Shown: positions 1-9,538 of the stretch, one piece after another
Layout of the letters: each line of letters starts with the position of its first letter
Numbering within the stretch: position 1 is the first letter of the stretch
Source of the DNA: a virus
DNA: 38,183 bases
Strand: one strand, 5' to 3'
Virus record (IMG/VR): IMGVR_UViG_3300036859_000057
Location: 1-38,183 of that record
Notes under the pieces: generated by a model
Told to the model about the DNA's origin: nothing
The model's database searches: none
What the model saw: the letters and a program-made list of their open reading frames with translations, nothing else
Translations under genes and position numbers: made by a program

Positions 1-8
1 GAGCCGAA

Positions 9-203
9 ATGACTGAAACCGAAGATGCCCGCCTGACGATTTTCTATGGTGGGGAAGCCGCCGCATTTGACGGAAAGGCTTTGGAGAGTACCCCTTACCC
101 GGAAGGAGATGAACGCCGCGACTGGTGGACTGATGGGTTCAAATGGGGGGACTTGGTCGGTTTCGACTACGGTAAGGTTCTAAACGACGCTCAATCGGAT
201 TAA
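9..203 (+). CDS. Small acidic protein, possibly Rmf/CrpP-like
   Basis: This 64-residue acidic protein is on the plus strand, opposite to the rest of the left arm, and converges on the tail spike gene with a 4-base stop overlap. The middle of the protein (about residues 29-46, PYPEGDERRDWWTDGFKWG) resembles the short 'PY..G......W..GF' segment seen in ribosome modulation factor and CrpP-like small phage proteins. That is a weak family hint from motif shape only, so no function is assigned. The start is the ATG at 9. Its ribosome binding site would fall at the very edge of the window, and the frame is open further left, so the true start could lie outside. Confidence 0.55.
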   Translation: MTETEDARLTIFYGGEAAAFDGKALESTPYPEGDERRDWWTDGFKWGDLVGFDYGKVLNDAQSD

Positions 204-2761
204 CCGTTGTCGTTGCGACCATACTCCAGATAGTCATTCCCTCGTTTCTTGGCCGTGAAGATATCGCGGGCATTCCCCATTACGAAGTTAGATGAAAGCC
301 TAATGTTGCCACCAATGGTTACTGTGATGACGTTGTTGGTGGAGGAGGCAGGGCTAAGGTCAACCGTCTGACCTTCTCGGCCCCCGTTAATTTGTGTCAG
401 ATCATCTGCCGTGCCGCTTTCCACAGTCACAAAATGCGAATCCATGAATACTGTTATGGCCCCACTGGAGATTGTTAGGTTTCTGATGGAGAAAGCCACA
501 TCGACATTCGTCCTGTTGCTGCCCCAATACAGTTCACCATAACTGCCGGTTTTACCCCATGCAGCGGTGCTACCAGCAACTTCGTTGTCGGTGATGTAGC
601 TAGGATCGGAAGCCCCAGCAGTTACAAAGGCTGTAGTGCAGCCATCGATATCATTGCCCTTGAAGCCAAACCGTTTGACGGCGGATGTCACATTAATCGC
701 CACACCAGAAGCATCCGCGAGTGTATTGCCTTCTAGGATCAAATCCAGGTCGGTCATCGTTCCTGATAATGAGATAGGCACGGCCGCTCCAAGAACAATA
801 TTGTTTGTGAACCGAATTGTGCCGGACAAGGGTGACGAACTAAACCAACCGGCAGAAGCTCCACGAAACACGTTTCCGTCAACGATGGCATTCTTCAGGT
901 TTCGAAGGTCTAGGCTTCTGTTCCCGCCTTGGGACACGTTATTCGAAATGATAAGGTTCTCGAATGTGGCGGATCCGCCCTGATATTGGCCGTCTACGAA
1001 ATAGCAGTTCCCGACCGCGCCACGGATTGTATTGCCACTAATCACTGCATTTTGGCCGATGAAGGATGTATATGAGTCCCCCTGCCCGATCATGCCAATG
1101 ATGCCGGACACAGTGCTGACCTGCCCGTCAACAGTGTTGGCGATGATAGAGATAGACCCACCATCCGGCTTTGCTGAGAACGCAGTTCCAAACACATTCT
1201 CAGCGTAATTCCCAATTATTATTGCTGACTTGTGTCCTGAATAGAAGTAAATGCAGCCCAGATTGGCCGGGGCTTTCCCGAAGTTTTTAAATCGGTTGCC
1301 AGCAGCGTAGCCGCTACCCCAAGCCAAACTAGTTGACCCAGCTGGACGCTGAAGAATAATGCCACCACGTCCAAACGTTGTGACGCCGTCAGATACTCCA
1401 CACTCAAAGTAGTTCCCTTCGGCATAGATGTTGACGCCTTCCTCGGCATGCACGGCCTGTGCTGCGCGTGCTGCACTATCGGTCGAGAGGAGGCCGTCGA
1501 TGAATCTCGAGCCTGTCACCTTGAGGTCTACACTCTCACCCGAGCCGGTCGGGCCTACGCAGAACACATCGATAATCCTACCGTTCAATAAATCGACATT
1601 ATCGATGACCAGCGTAGAACCATCTGCGGGCCGGAGATCGATGGCGGCATAATAAGCCGAGGCGTGGTCGGTGTGCCCTTGACGGTTACAATCGATCGTC
1701 AGATTGCTGAAAACCCAGTTCCTCAGTGAACCGGAGAAATCGCGAATAAGGCTGGCTGTGCCGGTCGGGTCGATCCACTTGAGAATGGATTTCTCGCGGT
1801 TCAGCCCGTGCACGTTGAGATCGTATGGATAAGCTGTAGGCGTCAGCCAATATTCACGCTCCTGCAGTACAATCGGACGACCTAGCTGGGCAGCAGCAAG
1901 GAATGCTGCCGTGTCGAGTGTCGCATCGGAGCCAACGGCTGCCAGCATTTCAAGAAATACGGACGTTTCGTCTAGAAACCAATAACCGCCGTTTGTGTTG
2001 TCCGTCGAGCCATCAGGCATGAAGCGGTCAACCGAGCGGAAATAGGCCAATGTGGGGACTGAACCGAGATCCGCGAAGCTGATACGGCGATAATGGGCAC
2101 CTCCAGTCTGGTTAGCGGTAGCATAGAATTGCGTGCGGAGCCGCTTGTTGCGGGCGGGAATGGTTGCGCTCGTCGCCGTCGCCACGTCAGCGAAGACCGC
2201 ACCAACCTGAAGGTTATCCTGCGCCGTTCCCTTGTCGGCAAGATCATTGAGGTTTTGCGCCTTCTGGGCGGCGCCATCGGCAAGCGCACCTTGAGCAGCC
2301 GTCGCAAATTGTCCGCTTATAGCCGCATCGAGAGTTCCGGGGTTCGATAGGATGAACTGCGCGCCGTCGTACCAGAAGGATTGATCAGCGCCGGCGACAA
2401 GGTCACCAACCGCAAGATCGACAATACCGGCTACAGACGACTTTCTGATTTGAGCGGGAGGCCATTCCCCAAACTGCAGCGTCGGCATCGTGGTTGCGTT
2501 GGCGCGATTGATGCGAAGGCGCAGAACCTCATATTGATTGAACCGCGGGAACGAGACTTCCGGCTCGACGAAATAGCTATCGCCCACCCCAACCGTCTCG
2601 TAATACGGGTTGGACCGCCGCCATGAGCGCTTAGCGGCACCCATCATCATCCGGCCAACGGAGTCGATATATGCAGGCATCCCGCCAGGCCAGCCATCCG
2701 GCTGCTGTTCCGTGTTGCGGTCGTCCTGTTCTGTCCATTGACGTTCAGCAATATCGGGCAT
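200..2761 (-). CDS. Tail spike, right-handed beta-helix protein
   Basis: An 853-residue virion protein that very likely forms the receptor-binding tail spike, possibly an exopolysaccharide depolymerase. The N-terminal 170 residues carry a charged head- or tail-binding segment. Residues about 280-770 are a long series of short strands rich in the pattern 'I.GN.I..' (for example ISGNTIRG, ISNNVSQG, VDGNVFRG, FTNNIVLG), typical of parallel beta-helix spikes and pectate-lyase-like folds. No catalytic pair can be assigned by eye. The start at 2761 follows a good site (GGAGAA). It is the last late gene in the window, immediately downstream of another fibre gene, as expected for P22-type late operons, where the spike lies distal to the ejection proteins. 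Confidence 0.8.
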   Translation of the reverse strand: MPDIAERQWTEQDDRNTEQQPDGWPGGMPAYIDSVGRMMMGAAKRSWRRSNPYYETVGVGDSYFVEPEVSFPRFNQYEVLRLRINRANATTMPTLQFGEWPPAQIRKSSVAGIVDLAVGDLVAGADQSFWYDGAQFILSNPGTLDAAISGQFATAAQGALADGAAQKAQNLNDLADKGTAQDNLQVGAVFADVATATSATIPARNKRLRTQFYATANQTGGAHYRRISFADLGSVPTLAYFRSVDRFMPDGSTDNTNGGYWFLDETSVFLEMLAAVGSDATLDTAAFLAAAQLGRPIVLQEREYWLTPTAYPYDLNVHGLNREKSILKWIDPTGTASLIRDFSGSLRNWVFSNLTIDCNRQGHTDHASAYYAAIDLRPADGSTLVIDNVDLLNGRIIDVFCVGPTGSGESVDLKVTGSRFIDGLLSTDSAARAAQAVHAEEGVNIYAEGNYFECGVSDGVTTFGRGGIILQRPAGSTSLAWGSGYAAGNRFKNFGKAPANLGCIYFYSGHKSAIIIGNYAENVFGTAFSAKPDGGSISIIANTVDGQVSTVSGIIGMIGQGDSYTSFIGQNAVISGNTIRGAVGNCYFVDGQYQGGSATFENLIISNNVSQGGNRSLDLRNLKNAIVDGNVFRGASAGWFSSSPLSGTIRFTNNIVLGAAVPISLSGTMTDLDLILEGNTLADASGVAINVTSAVKRFGFKGNDIDGCTTAFVTAGASDPSYITDNEVAGSTAAWGKTGSYGELYWGSNRTNVDVAFSIRNLTISSGAITVFMDSHFVTVESGTADDLTQINGGREGQTVDLSPASSTNNVITVTIGGNIRLSSNFVMGNARDIFTAKKRGNDYLEYGRNDNG

Positions 2762-2813
2762 GCGTTTTCTCCAATAGAAGCGTCTGGGGCGCAGCTATCT
2801 CGTGTTGTGAAGA

Positions 2814-3935
2814 TCAGAAATTGTAGGAAAGGCCTTCGAAGGCGCGCTGTATAAGACCGGCAGAACCTGAAGGCGTACGGGCTTGGACGACGTAGGTAAC
2901 GGACGTCAGTGCAGCCTGCGCATTGTCGAACGTCATGAATGTGAACCCACTGGTCGCACCCAAACTCACGGTCATTTCGGCAACGCTTCTATTTTCGCTG
3001 ACGTTGAAAACTCTCGTTTGAGAGCCCGAGGCCAAGGCACCCGAACCAACTAGGAACGACCATTCAAGCCGGATGGATTGAAGCCCAGCCAACTTAGGGA
3101 CGATGACCTGTCCGATCGTGGCGTATCCCGAAGCGACGAGAAGGCTTGCCGGATCGAAGAACCTATTAATGTTGTTGATTTTCGCCGCAGTGCGAACAAA
3201 TGCGGTAGTGGCCAGGTTTTGAGAATTGTCGGTTTGGGACTTCGTGATCGCCTTGGTGCCGTCCTTGAAGATGATACCGCTGAGCCCGTTTATCTCCTGC
3301 GCGACTCTCAATGGCGTCATCAGGTTCGTGTTGTTCGTTCCGGCCTCTGCCTCTGGCTGCGATGCAATCGAGAACGTTGGCGGGATGCTCGTCAAAAGCT
3401 GGAATGCTGCCTGTACCGAGCTATAGGCCACGGAATAGATGTTGCCCGCGACGATATCACCGGAAGCAAGCTGGACAGGACCAGACGGGCCATTCTTCAG
3501 GACGGCTATGGGGGATCCGCCGCCGACCGAGAGCGTCGTCGGTCCGGTGTTGCTGATGCCAGCCGTGAACTGGATGGTAGCCCCATCAGTTCCTTCGAAT
3601 GTCCCCGCAGAGAGCGTCTGAGCGTTGGCCGTTCCACCACTCGTTCCGCCTGAAGACACGATGCCGGCGTTCGGCTCTCCGGTGGTTGTATCCCAGACAA
3701 TGTTGCCGAGATCGTCCTTCACCACCTGTCGGTATGATCCTGACCCGAAAATGATGGCGCGACCGGCGGAATCGAGAACGACAGGATTAGAGTTCAGGAC
3801 AACCTGCTGGCTATCCTGATACGTGTCCTTCATTGTCGTCGTGCCGGGAATGTAAAATTCCACCGTGCCACCCGCGAGGGGATCGCCGTTGACATCGAAA
3901 AAAGTCGTTTCGCCCAGCGGCAATATCGTGGCCAT
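2814..3935 (-). CDS. Tail fibre with P22-type head-binding N-terminus
   Basis: A 373-residue tail fibre or spike-adaptor protein. Residues 1-90 (ATILPLGETTFFDVNGDPLAGG and the following IPGTTTMKDTYQD and NPVVLDSAGRAIIFGSGSYR segments) match the widespread phage tail-fibre N-terminal domain that anchors fibres to the tail hub. The rest is beta-rich and low in charge, ending in SYNF. It starts at an ATG preceded by GGAGAA, only about 20 bases after a strong intrinsic terminator. It may therefore be expressed by readthrough or from its own promoter, which I could not identify. It probably works with the following beta-helix spike, one as adaptor and the other as receptor binder; which is which is inference. 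Confidence 0.75.
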   Translation of the reverse strand: MATILPLGETTFFDVNGDPLAGGTVEFYIPGTTTMKDTYQDSQQVVLNSNPVVLDSAGRAIIFGSGSYRQVVKDDLGNIVWDTTTGEPNAGIVSSGGTSGGTANAQTLSAGTFEGTDGATIQFTAGISNTGPTTLSVGGGSPIAVLKNGPSGPVQLASGDIVAGNIYSVAYSSVQAAFQLLTSIPPTFSIASQPEAEAGTNNTNLMTPLRVAQEINGLSGIIFKDGTKAITKSQTDNSQNLATTAFVRTAAKINNINRFFDPASLLVASGYATIGQVIVPKLAGLQSIRLEWSFLVGSGALASGSQTRVFNVSENRSVAEMTVSLGATSGFTFMTFDNAQAALTSVTYVVQARTPSGSAGLIQRAFEGLSYNF

Positions 3936-3953
3936 CTAGTTCTCCAAGAATAG

Positions 3954-3976
3954 AAAAAGGCCCCGTTTCCGGAGCC
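3954..3976 (-). terminator. Intrinsic terminator after the ejection-protein genes
   Basis: Read on the minus strand, the RNA forms GGCUCC-(GGAAAC)-GGGGCC, a 6-bp stem with one G.U pair, followed directly by UUUUU. It lies between the end of the large internal virion protein and the start of the tail fibre gene. It would end or attenuate late transcription before the fibre genes. Confidence 0.8.
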
Positions 3977-4052
3977 CTCTCGAATTCGTCAGTTTGCGCT
4001 TCGGCGCGGATTGGCGTAATGATGCTCGCCACAACCAGCTATCGAGGCCAGT

Positions 4053-4253
4053 TTGCGCAAGCTGATCTATTTCACCCTTTGCACCGCCGGGATGATCGGG
4101 TTCTGGTATCTGTGCGATTTTCTCGTCAACGGAACATCAAAGGCCTTCAGCGATGGCCTCGTTGTCGGTGTGGCGATGACGATTATTCTTGTCTTTCTCG
4201 CAGAACGAGCCGAAGGCCGATCATGGCCGTTTCGGCGTAACCGTGATCTGTAG
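4053..4253 (+). CDS. Small two-helix membrane protein
   Basis: A 66-residue protein on the plus strand, starting at TTG 4053 with a CGAGG sequence upstream. It has two hydrophobic segments (about residues 4-23 and 36-52) separated by a short polar turn, with a basic C-terminus (RSWPFRRNRDL). The topology resembles small phage holins or accessory membrane proteins, but no family is recognised. It converges on the large virion protein gene and overlaps its 3' end by 33 bases. Being alone on the plus strand inside the late region, it would need its own promoter. A holin role is only a possibility; no endolysin lies next to it. Confidence 0.5.
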   Translation: MRKLIYFTLCTAGMIGFWYLCDFLVNGTSKAFSDGLVVGVAMTIILVFLAERAEGRSWPFRRNRDL

Positions 4254-7019
4254 CGGCTTCCGTTTGGCCTGACCGAGAGCCCTTGGCGGGGAAGATTGGT
4301 TGACTTGCTGCGTTGCCGCCGGAGAGATTGTCGACAACAGACGGTTTGTAGCGCCCTGAACCCTAGGGCCAACACGAGCCCCCGCCGCAGCCTTACTCAA
4401 AGCGTCTCTGAACCCGGAAACATCGCCGCTGAGTGCATCCGCAATGAGCCGGTTGCGTGCTACATCCCGAGCCCTAAGGCCTGCTTGAACACCCTTCCTC
4501 GCCAATGAAAGGCCAATACCGGCCGCTGCGCCCGGAATGCCTCCGACCTGAAAACCAATACCGCCGGCCATTGGCGTCGTGATGCTGATGCCAGGCGTGA
4601 CTTCCGTCACCTGCGTCAACTTATTCACGGCTTGCCTCGGCGCTGTCTGTGAGCCGGCGAAGAGCTTGGCGTTCGTCTGGGCGATCTTCTGCTCGTCCTT
4701 CAGAACCTGAACGAGTTTCGCCGTCTCCCTTTTGCCGAGGATGGCTTCAAGGCGAGCAACATTCAGATCAACGTCGGCAATGGCCTCACCCTTGGCAGCC
4801 GCATTCCTGACGCTACCGATCGTTTGATCAGCCGCGACACGCGCCCCCACCTTCACAGCCTCCAGTTCAGCGGGAGATGCGTCTTTTACCCACGCCTGCC
4901 AATATTCCGGGCGGTTCTCGAGAGAGGACTTTGACGTGCCCCCTTTGAAGATTTCCAGACCCTTATCAAAGGCGTCCTGAATGGCGTTGTCATCGGCATA
5001 TTGCTGTTGCGCGGGCTTGAACTTGCCGCTGGTTGCCGTATCGATCTGGTCGATCAGTTTGCCGCGTACCTTCCGAAGGGCAGAGGCTACAAGCTTATCC
5101 TGTCCGCTGCTGCCTTTTGCCAGCGTATCGGCCTCGACGCGAAGCTGAGACTGGATCTGATGGAGACGTTCGGCATCTGTCAGCATCTCATCGCCAGCCG
5201 CGAGTTTCGCCCGGACCCGAGCAAGCGCCTGTTCTACTGGACCTTGCGGTATTTCACTCGGCTTGCCGACAATACCCTGAACGCCAGGCGCAATCTCGTC
5301 ATCGATCGCCTTGAGGACCGGAGTTACATCCACAGGCTTAGCGCCGGTGAGAGCGTCACCGAACGCTCTCGAGGCATTCGTCCTCGTGGTCTCTTTCAGT
5401 CCGTCGAGATAGGCCTTGACGTCTGGAACAGTTCCCGTTGCCGCATCATAGGCGCTATTGACGGTCCCCCGTGCTCCAGCAGCGCGGGATTGTGCCGCTT
5501 GCGCCAGGATAGACCGAGGCGCTCCGCCCTGATTGGCGAGGTTCATCGCCATCTGCTGCAGGTTCGGATCGACGTCCATAGGCGCAAGACGAGGATTGCG
5601 TGCCAATTCATTGGCTATGTCATCGGCCGATGTTCCCGACGCACTGAGCGCCTCGGAGAGGCTTCGCGATGCAGCGCCAGACGGCAACAAAGACGAAACG
5701 CCTTGAGCCAGCTTATTGACGCCTGCTCCGATGGCCTTCCCTGCTGCCGGTGCCAAACCGCCGAACAGGAGTCCGGTCTTCATACCGGATTGGATTGCTT
5801 CCGCGTCACCACCCGAACGGACAGCAGCATCCGCGCCACCGATCGCTCCCCCGGACAGGCCGCCCGTAAGCATGTTCATTCCGAGAGAAGCCGTGCGGGA
5901 TGCCCCCATCAGCGCCGGAGCTGCTGCAACAAGAGGGATCGTAGCCCCGACAGCGCCTGCAATGTTCGCGCCGGTCGTTACGTTCGGGTGAGCCGCTTGC
6001 GCCGCCTGAGTGATATCCTGAGCGCGCGTGAGATTGTTCGCGTAGCTGTCCCCGTTGATGACTGACGATAGACCGGCAGCGCCCCGCTGTGCGACCCCCA
6101 GTAACGCAGGGCCTGCCACAGGAACGCCCTCGAGCAAACCCGTCGCCGTCGCGCCGAATGTGCCGCTAGAGCCTGCCATGCGCTCTTCACGGTCGAGAAG
6201 TTCCTGTCCCTCCTCAAACGACAGGTGACGGCCACCAGGAGCCTTCTCCGCAGCCTGAGCGAGAGCGGCCGCAGGCGCTGCCTCAGACTTGTCGAGACCC
6301 CATGCCTTGATCAGTGCATCGTCTTCGGATGGCGGCTGCTGGGCGACCGATGGAGCCGAGGGCGTGCCTTCCCCGAGACCCCATGCCTTCAGCACATCAG
6401 CATCATCGCCCATTTCTCCCACAGAAGGCTCAGGAACGGCTTGGGGCTGTTCCGGCTGTATCTGGGCCGGTTGCAGCTCATTGCTCACCAGCGGCGTAAA
6501 TGCGGGCTGCTGTGTGCTGAATGGCGGCGGCACATAGGAAACGGTCTGGACTTCATTGGCCGGAACACCTGCCAAACGACCGGCTGCCATGTCGTTGACA
6601 GCATTTGCGGCACTACGCGAAGTGCTCCCGATCGCGCTACCATCCACATACGCAAGGGGCACTTCTCTGCCGTTTTCGACGCCGGCCATGGCGCTCGAAA
6701 GCTTCGCCAAGATATCGGGATCGTTAAGGTCGATCTTATCGCCCGGCTTCACGCCGAGATAGTTTGCGACCGTCTTGGCATAAGCACCGCTATCGTTCTC
6801 AGTCGGAGGAGCCCACCGGTTGATCACGCCTTCTACCGAGTCGATGCCTTTGCGGCCATAAGTCGAAAGAAGGCGCTGCATAGCATGTGCGCCCGCATCC
6901 AGATTATCAAACACGGCAAAGCGCCCATCGGACCCGACATAGCCGGGGAGAGACTGAGCGAATTTCCCGTCCTCGATATTGCCCGGGTTGTTGTTCCGGA
7001 GCCCGCGTGGAAGCTTCAT
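4221..7019 (-). CDS. Large internal virion (ejection) protein with N-terminal lysozyme-like domain
   Basis: A 932-residue protein in the position of P22 gp16, the last of three consecutive ejection proteins. Residues 1-115 begin with RGLRNNNPGNI and continue through VFDNLDAGAHAM and INRWAPPTEN. This pattern is seen in phage virion-associated peptidoglycan hydrolase-like domains. A central Ala/Gly-rich hydrophobic stretch (about 345-450) could insert into or cross membranes. The C-terminal half is helical and charged. The likely role is to travel into the host envelope with the DNA and open a passage through the cell wall and membrane. The start at 7019 is 3 bases after the stop of the preceding gene. 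Exact enzymatic activity is not established. Confidence 0.75.
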   Translation of the reverse strand: MKLPRGLRNNNPGNIEDGKFAQSLPGYVGSDGRFAVFDNLDAGAHAMQRLLSTYGRKGIDSVEGVINRWAPPTENDSGAYAKTVANYLGVKPGDKIDLNDPDILAKLSSAMAGVENGREVPLAYVDGSAIGSTSRSAANAVNDMAAGRLAGVPANEVQTVSYVPPPFSTQQPAFTPLVSNELQPAQIQPEQPQAVPEPSVGEMGDDADVLKAWGLGEGTPSAPSVAQQPPSEDDALIKAWGLDKSEAAPAAALAQAAEKAPGGRHLSFEEGQELLDREERMAGSSGTFGATATGLLEGVPVAGPALLGVAQRGAAGLSSVINGDSYANNLTRAQDITQAAQAAHPNVTTGANIAGAVGATIPLVAAAPALMGASRTASLGMNMLTGGLSGGAIGGADAAVRSGGDAEAIQSGMKTGLLFGGLAPAAGKAIGAGVNKLAQGVSSLLPSGAASRSLSEALSASGTSADDIANELARNPRLAPMDVDPNLQQMAMNLANQGGAPRSILAQAAQSRAAGARGTVNSAYDAATGTVPDVKAYLDGLKETTRTNASRAFGDALTGAKPVDVTPVLKAIDDEIAPGVQGIVGKPSEIPQGPVEQALARVRAKLAAGDEMLTDAERLHQIQSQLRVEADTLAKGSSGQDKLVASALRKVRGKLIDQIDTATSGKFKPAQQQYADDNAIQDAFDKGLEIFKGGTSKSSLENRPEYWQAWVKDASPAELEAVKVGARVAADQTIGSVRNAAAKGEAIADVDLNVARLEAILGKRETAKLVQVLKDEQKIAQTNAKLFAGSQTAPRQAVNKLTQVTEVTPGISITTPMAGGIGFQVGGIPGAAAGIGLSLARKGVQAGLRARDVARNRLIADALSGDVSGFRDALSKAAAGARVGPRVQGATNRLLSTISPAATQQVNQSSPPRALGQAKRKPLQITVTPKRP

Positions 7020-7022
7020 ATC

Positions 7023-8417
7023 TTATTCCGCAGATGGAGGAGCGATAACGCCGAGTTCGGTTGCCGTCTTGAGCGACGAGAGGAACTTCGTCTTTTCGGG
7101 GGCGGAGAGGCCCTTGAAGTACTTTTGCCGCTGTGCGCCGTCCATCATGTCGAAGCCATAGGCGACCGGGTCTTGTTTGGAATTGAACTCGGTCATCCAT
7201 TTGTTGTATTCGGCCGGACTGTCACCCGTTGTCGCGAAAGCTCTGACCTGAGCATTCTGGAAGCGCCGGAGAGAAATTGCCGTCTTGACGACATCGACGG
7301 CGGCAGCATTCGAAATGCCGAGACTCGGGTTGCCGGCGAAGGCCGCCGCGAGCTTATCGTTTGTGCCGACGTCCCCAGCCCCTCGGGCATACTGGACCAG
7401 ATATTTCCGGGCCTTATCAAAGTTCTGCAGCTCTTCGGTCGGGCTGATAATGCCCATCGAGGTCAGGAAGGATCGGACCTCATTCAACTGCTCGGTCCCT
7501 GGACCTGTTCCGGTCGTTCCGAGAGCGACCAAAGCATCACGGGCTTTCTCGAGCGGGAGAATATCCTGCTGGAAAGCGCCTTCTCGAGCGATGTCCTGAT
7601 TGAACTTATCCGTGCTTGCTGCCGATGCTCTGGAGAGAGTTTCCAACTCAGATGGCGCGGGAGAAGCAACGACGCCGCCTAGAGGGTTCTGCGTCTGCGC
7701 GGCCGGCAACGGCTGACTTTCGACAGACGGGGCAGCAGTAGCCGGGATAAGGCGGTTTTCCTGGCCCGTGGGAGCGCTCTGCGGCTGCGCAGTCATCGGA
7801 TTGATACCCGCCTGCGTCAGGACATTCCCCTTGGGCACAAGAACCGTGCGGCCCTGCGCATCCTTCGTCTGAACGAGGTCTGCGCGGGTCTCGGGAGACA
7901 GCGTCTGTTCGATCGGGGCGCCAATAGGACGAACGCCAGTAATCGGGCTGACCGTCGCCGGCACGATCCGGCTACCGTCATTGATCATCGTCGGCGTGCC
8001 GTATATCTGTCCGAACCGCTGCGCTCCATCGAGGATTTGCGTGTTCATCGTTTGCAGCCATTGCGGGATTTGCGTTGGATCCTGCGGCATCGTCGACAAA
8101 GCCGCGTCGGCAGCCTCCGGCGTGACATAGCCGAGTTTCACTGCATTCGCGGCATACTGCTGGATAAGCGCGGGACCTTCAGCAGTTCCTGCACGCGGGT
8201 CCTGAGCGATCGATCCGACGAGATTGGCAAGACCTTCATAGTGCTTGTGGGCAAGATCGACCTTCGCCTGGTCGATGGAAATATCCTGCTGCTTCTGCTG
8301 ACCCTGCAGGAGCTTGTTTTGCTCGGCTAGGTTCTTGATGCCCGCAACAGTGCTCAGGGTGTCGATGAGCGAGTTCTGTGGCGCCTTCGGATAGAAGGAT
8401 GTGTCCAAATCAGCCAT
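7023..8417 (-). CDS. Internal virion (ejection) protein, gp20-like by position
   Basis: A 464-residue protein lying between the shorter ejection protein and the large lysozyme-domain protein, the same place and nearly the same length as P22 gp20. The sequence is Gln- and Ala-rich with helical segments (residues 15-60 and 265-450), and a proline-rich stretch near 215-255. No enzymatic motif was found. The start at 8417 has a GAGGAG site. Assignment as an ejected DNA-transfer protein is from gene order, length and composition, not from recognised sequence identity. Confidence 0.6.
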   Translation of the reverse strand: MADLDTSFYPKAPQNSLIDTLSTVAGIKNLAEQNKLLQGQQKQQDISIDQAKVDLAHKHYEGLANLVGSIAQDPRAGTAEGPALIQQYAANAVKLGYVTPEAADAALSTMPQDPTQIPQWLQTMNTQILDGAQRFGQIYGTPTMINDGSRIVPATVSPITGVRPIGAPIEQTLSPETRADLVQTKDAQGRTVLVPKGNVLTQAGINPMTAQPQSAPTGQENRLIPATAAPSVESQPLPAAQTQNPLGGVVASPAPSELETLSRASAASTDKFNQDIAREGAFQQDILPLEKARDALVALGTTGTGPGTEQLNEVRSFLTSMGIISPTEELQNFDKARKYLVQYARGAGDVGTNDKLAAAFAGNPSLGISNAAAVDVVKTAISLRRFQNAQVRAFATTGDSPAEYNKWMTEFNSKQDPVAYGFDMMDGAQRQKYFKGLSAPEKTKFLSSLKTATELGVIAPPSAE

Positions 8418-8432
8418 TAATCCCGCTCCTCA

Positions 8433-9059
8433 TCACTGATACATACCTAATGCTTTATAAGTCATCAGGTTGTTGACGCCTCCGGTGAGTGCATTCGCCG
8501 CCCCGGTATATCCGGCTGCTGTCGCTGTCCCACCCTGCACATAAGCTTGGCCAGCGCCGGTCGCTGCCGCAGTCCCCGCGCTACCAGTCTGTGCCGCGGC
8601 GTTCTGACCGCTCTGCACGAGACCCAACAGCCGGTTATAGGCGTTCTCGCGATTGGTATTCTCGTTTGCAAACTGCTGCTGATAGGTCGAGTCCGCCAAA
8701 CCCGTCGCGTAGGATGCGGCACCTTTGAGAGCCGCGCCGGAAGTGCCGAGGCCACGAGCCGCCGCACTGTTCTGCGTGGACTTCAGACCTTGCGCGAGGT
8801 TGAACTGGTAACCCGGTGTTTTTTCAAGGGTTGCTTGATCCATCTTGATCGGCGATGTCAGATAATTGAGCCGCCCCTGCAGGTCCTTGAGTGCGGATTG
8901 ACCGGCTAAATTGTACGGCGACAGATCAGCGCGGGTGCGCTCGTACATCTCGAGCTGCGCATCGGCAGATTTCTCCGCGCCTTTCTGTTGCGACTTGGAA
9001 CCGGCAACAGATGCGCCAGCGCCAACAACAGCAGATCCGATTACAGCTGTGGCTACCAT
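8433..9059 (-). CDS. Short internal virion / DNA transfer protein, gp7-like by position
   Basis: A 208-residue protein. The start is set at ATG 9059, whose first base is shared with the upstream TGA stop (TGATG), rather than further upstream in the same frame. It opens with a hydrophobic Ala/Gly segment (VATAVIGSAVVGAGASVAG), then a polar region. The central section (LSPYNLAGQSALKDLQ, PGYQFNLAQG, ALKGAASYATGLADSTYQQQ) is common in small phage structural proteins placed before ejection proteins. The C-terminal third is very rich in Ala, Gly and Thr. In P22 the same slot holds gp7. Function is inferred from order and composition. Confidence 0.65.
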   Translation of the reverse strand: MVATAVIGSAVVGAGASVAGSKSQQKGAEKSADAQLEMYERTRADLSPYNLAGQSALKDLQGRLNYLTSPIKMDQATLEKTPGYQFNLAQGLKSTQNSAAARGLGTSGAALKGAASYATGLADSTYQQQFANENTNRENAYNRLLGLVQSGQNAAAQTGSAGTAAATGAGQAYVQGGTATAAGYTGAANALTGGVNNLMTYKALGMYQ

Positions 9060-9538
9060 CAGCTTTGATCCTTGTTCAGAAACTGCCAGAACATGACTTC
9101 CGTCTCTTCGAAGCCGCAAGCCTCAAGCACCCGGCGCGCATGGACGGCATGACGGACTTTCATCCCGATCTGCGTGAGTTGGACACCGCGGCGACGGCAT
9201 TCTTTGAGCCAATGGGCGAAGAGCATCTTGCCGCCCTCGAACCCGCGCCTATCGGACTTGACGAAGAAGATATCGGCCGTCGCCGTCAGGCAGGACCGGT
9301 AATGCATTCCGGGGGCAATGAAGCTGACGAGATAGCCGATCAGTTCACCTTGATCGCGAAGCGTCACATAGAGCACCTGACCGGCCGCCGCTCGAGCGAG
9401 ATAGAGGTCATATTGCGGATCGAGCGGGATGCCGGCGATCTTATGCTCGCTCAGTTCGTCGTAGTGAACCGGAAGCAGCGGCTTCACTTCCTCAAGAGAG
9501 GTCGCAGTCAGCTCTTCTACCTGAGTTGCCAGCATCAT
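9059..9538 (-). CDS. GNAT-family N-acetyltransferase-like protein
   Basis: A 159-residue protein resembling GCN5-related acetyltransferases. It has the central strand pattern LYVTLRDQGELIGYLV, a segment equivalent to motif A (DIFFVKSDRRGFEGGKMLF, with R/G-rich acetyl-CoA loop) and a C-terminal HAVHARRVLEACGFEETEVMF region typical of motif B. The start at ATG 9538 overlaps the upstream stop as ATGA, preceded by GAGGTG. It sits inside the virion-gene block directly after the hydroxylase-like gene, so it may modify a virion or host protein. The substrate is unknown. The classic Q/RxxGxG/A loop is only partly matched. Confidence 0.65.
   Translation of the reverse strand: MMLATQVEELTATSLEEVKPLLPVHYDELSEHKIAGIPLDPQYDLYLARAAAGQVLYVTLRDQGELIGYLVSFIAPGMHYRSCLTATADIFFVKSDRRGFEGGKMLFAHWLKECRRRGVQLTQIGMKVRHAVHARRVLEACGFEETEVMFWQFLNKDQS

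Noticed and set aside
6225-7682. Long plus-strand open frame opposite the ejection protein genes
   Set aside because: Antisense shadow in high-GC coding DNA; composition rich in Arg, Cys and His without recognisable domains.
9059-9119. Upstream extension of the short ejection protein to 9119
   Set aside because: The added residues lie inside the acetyltransferase gene; the TGATG junction at 9059 is the natural start.
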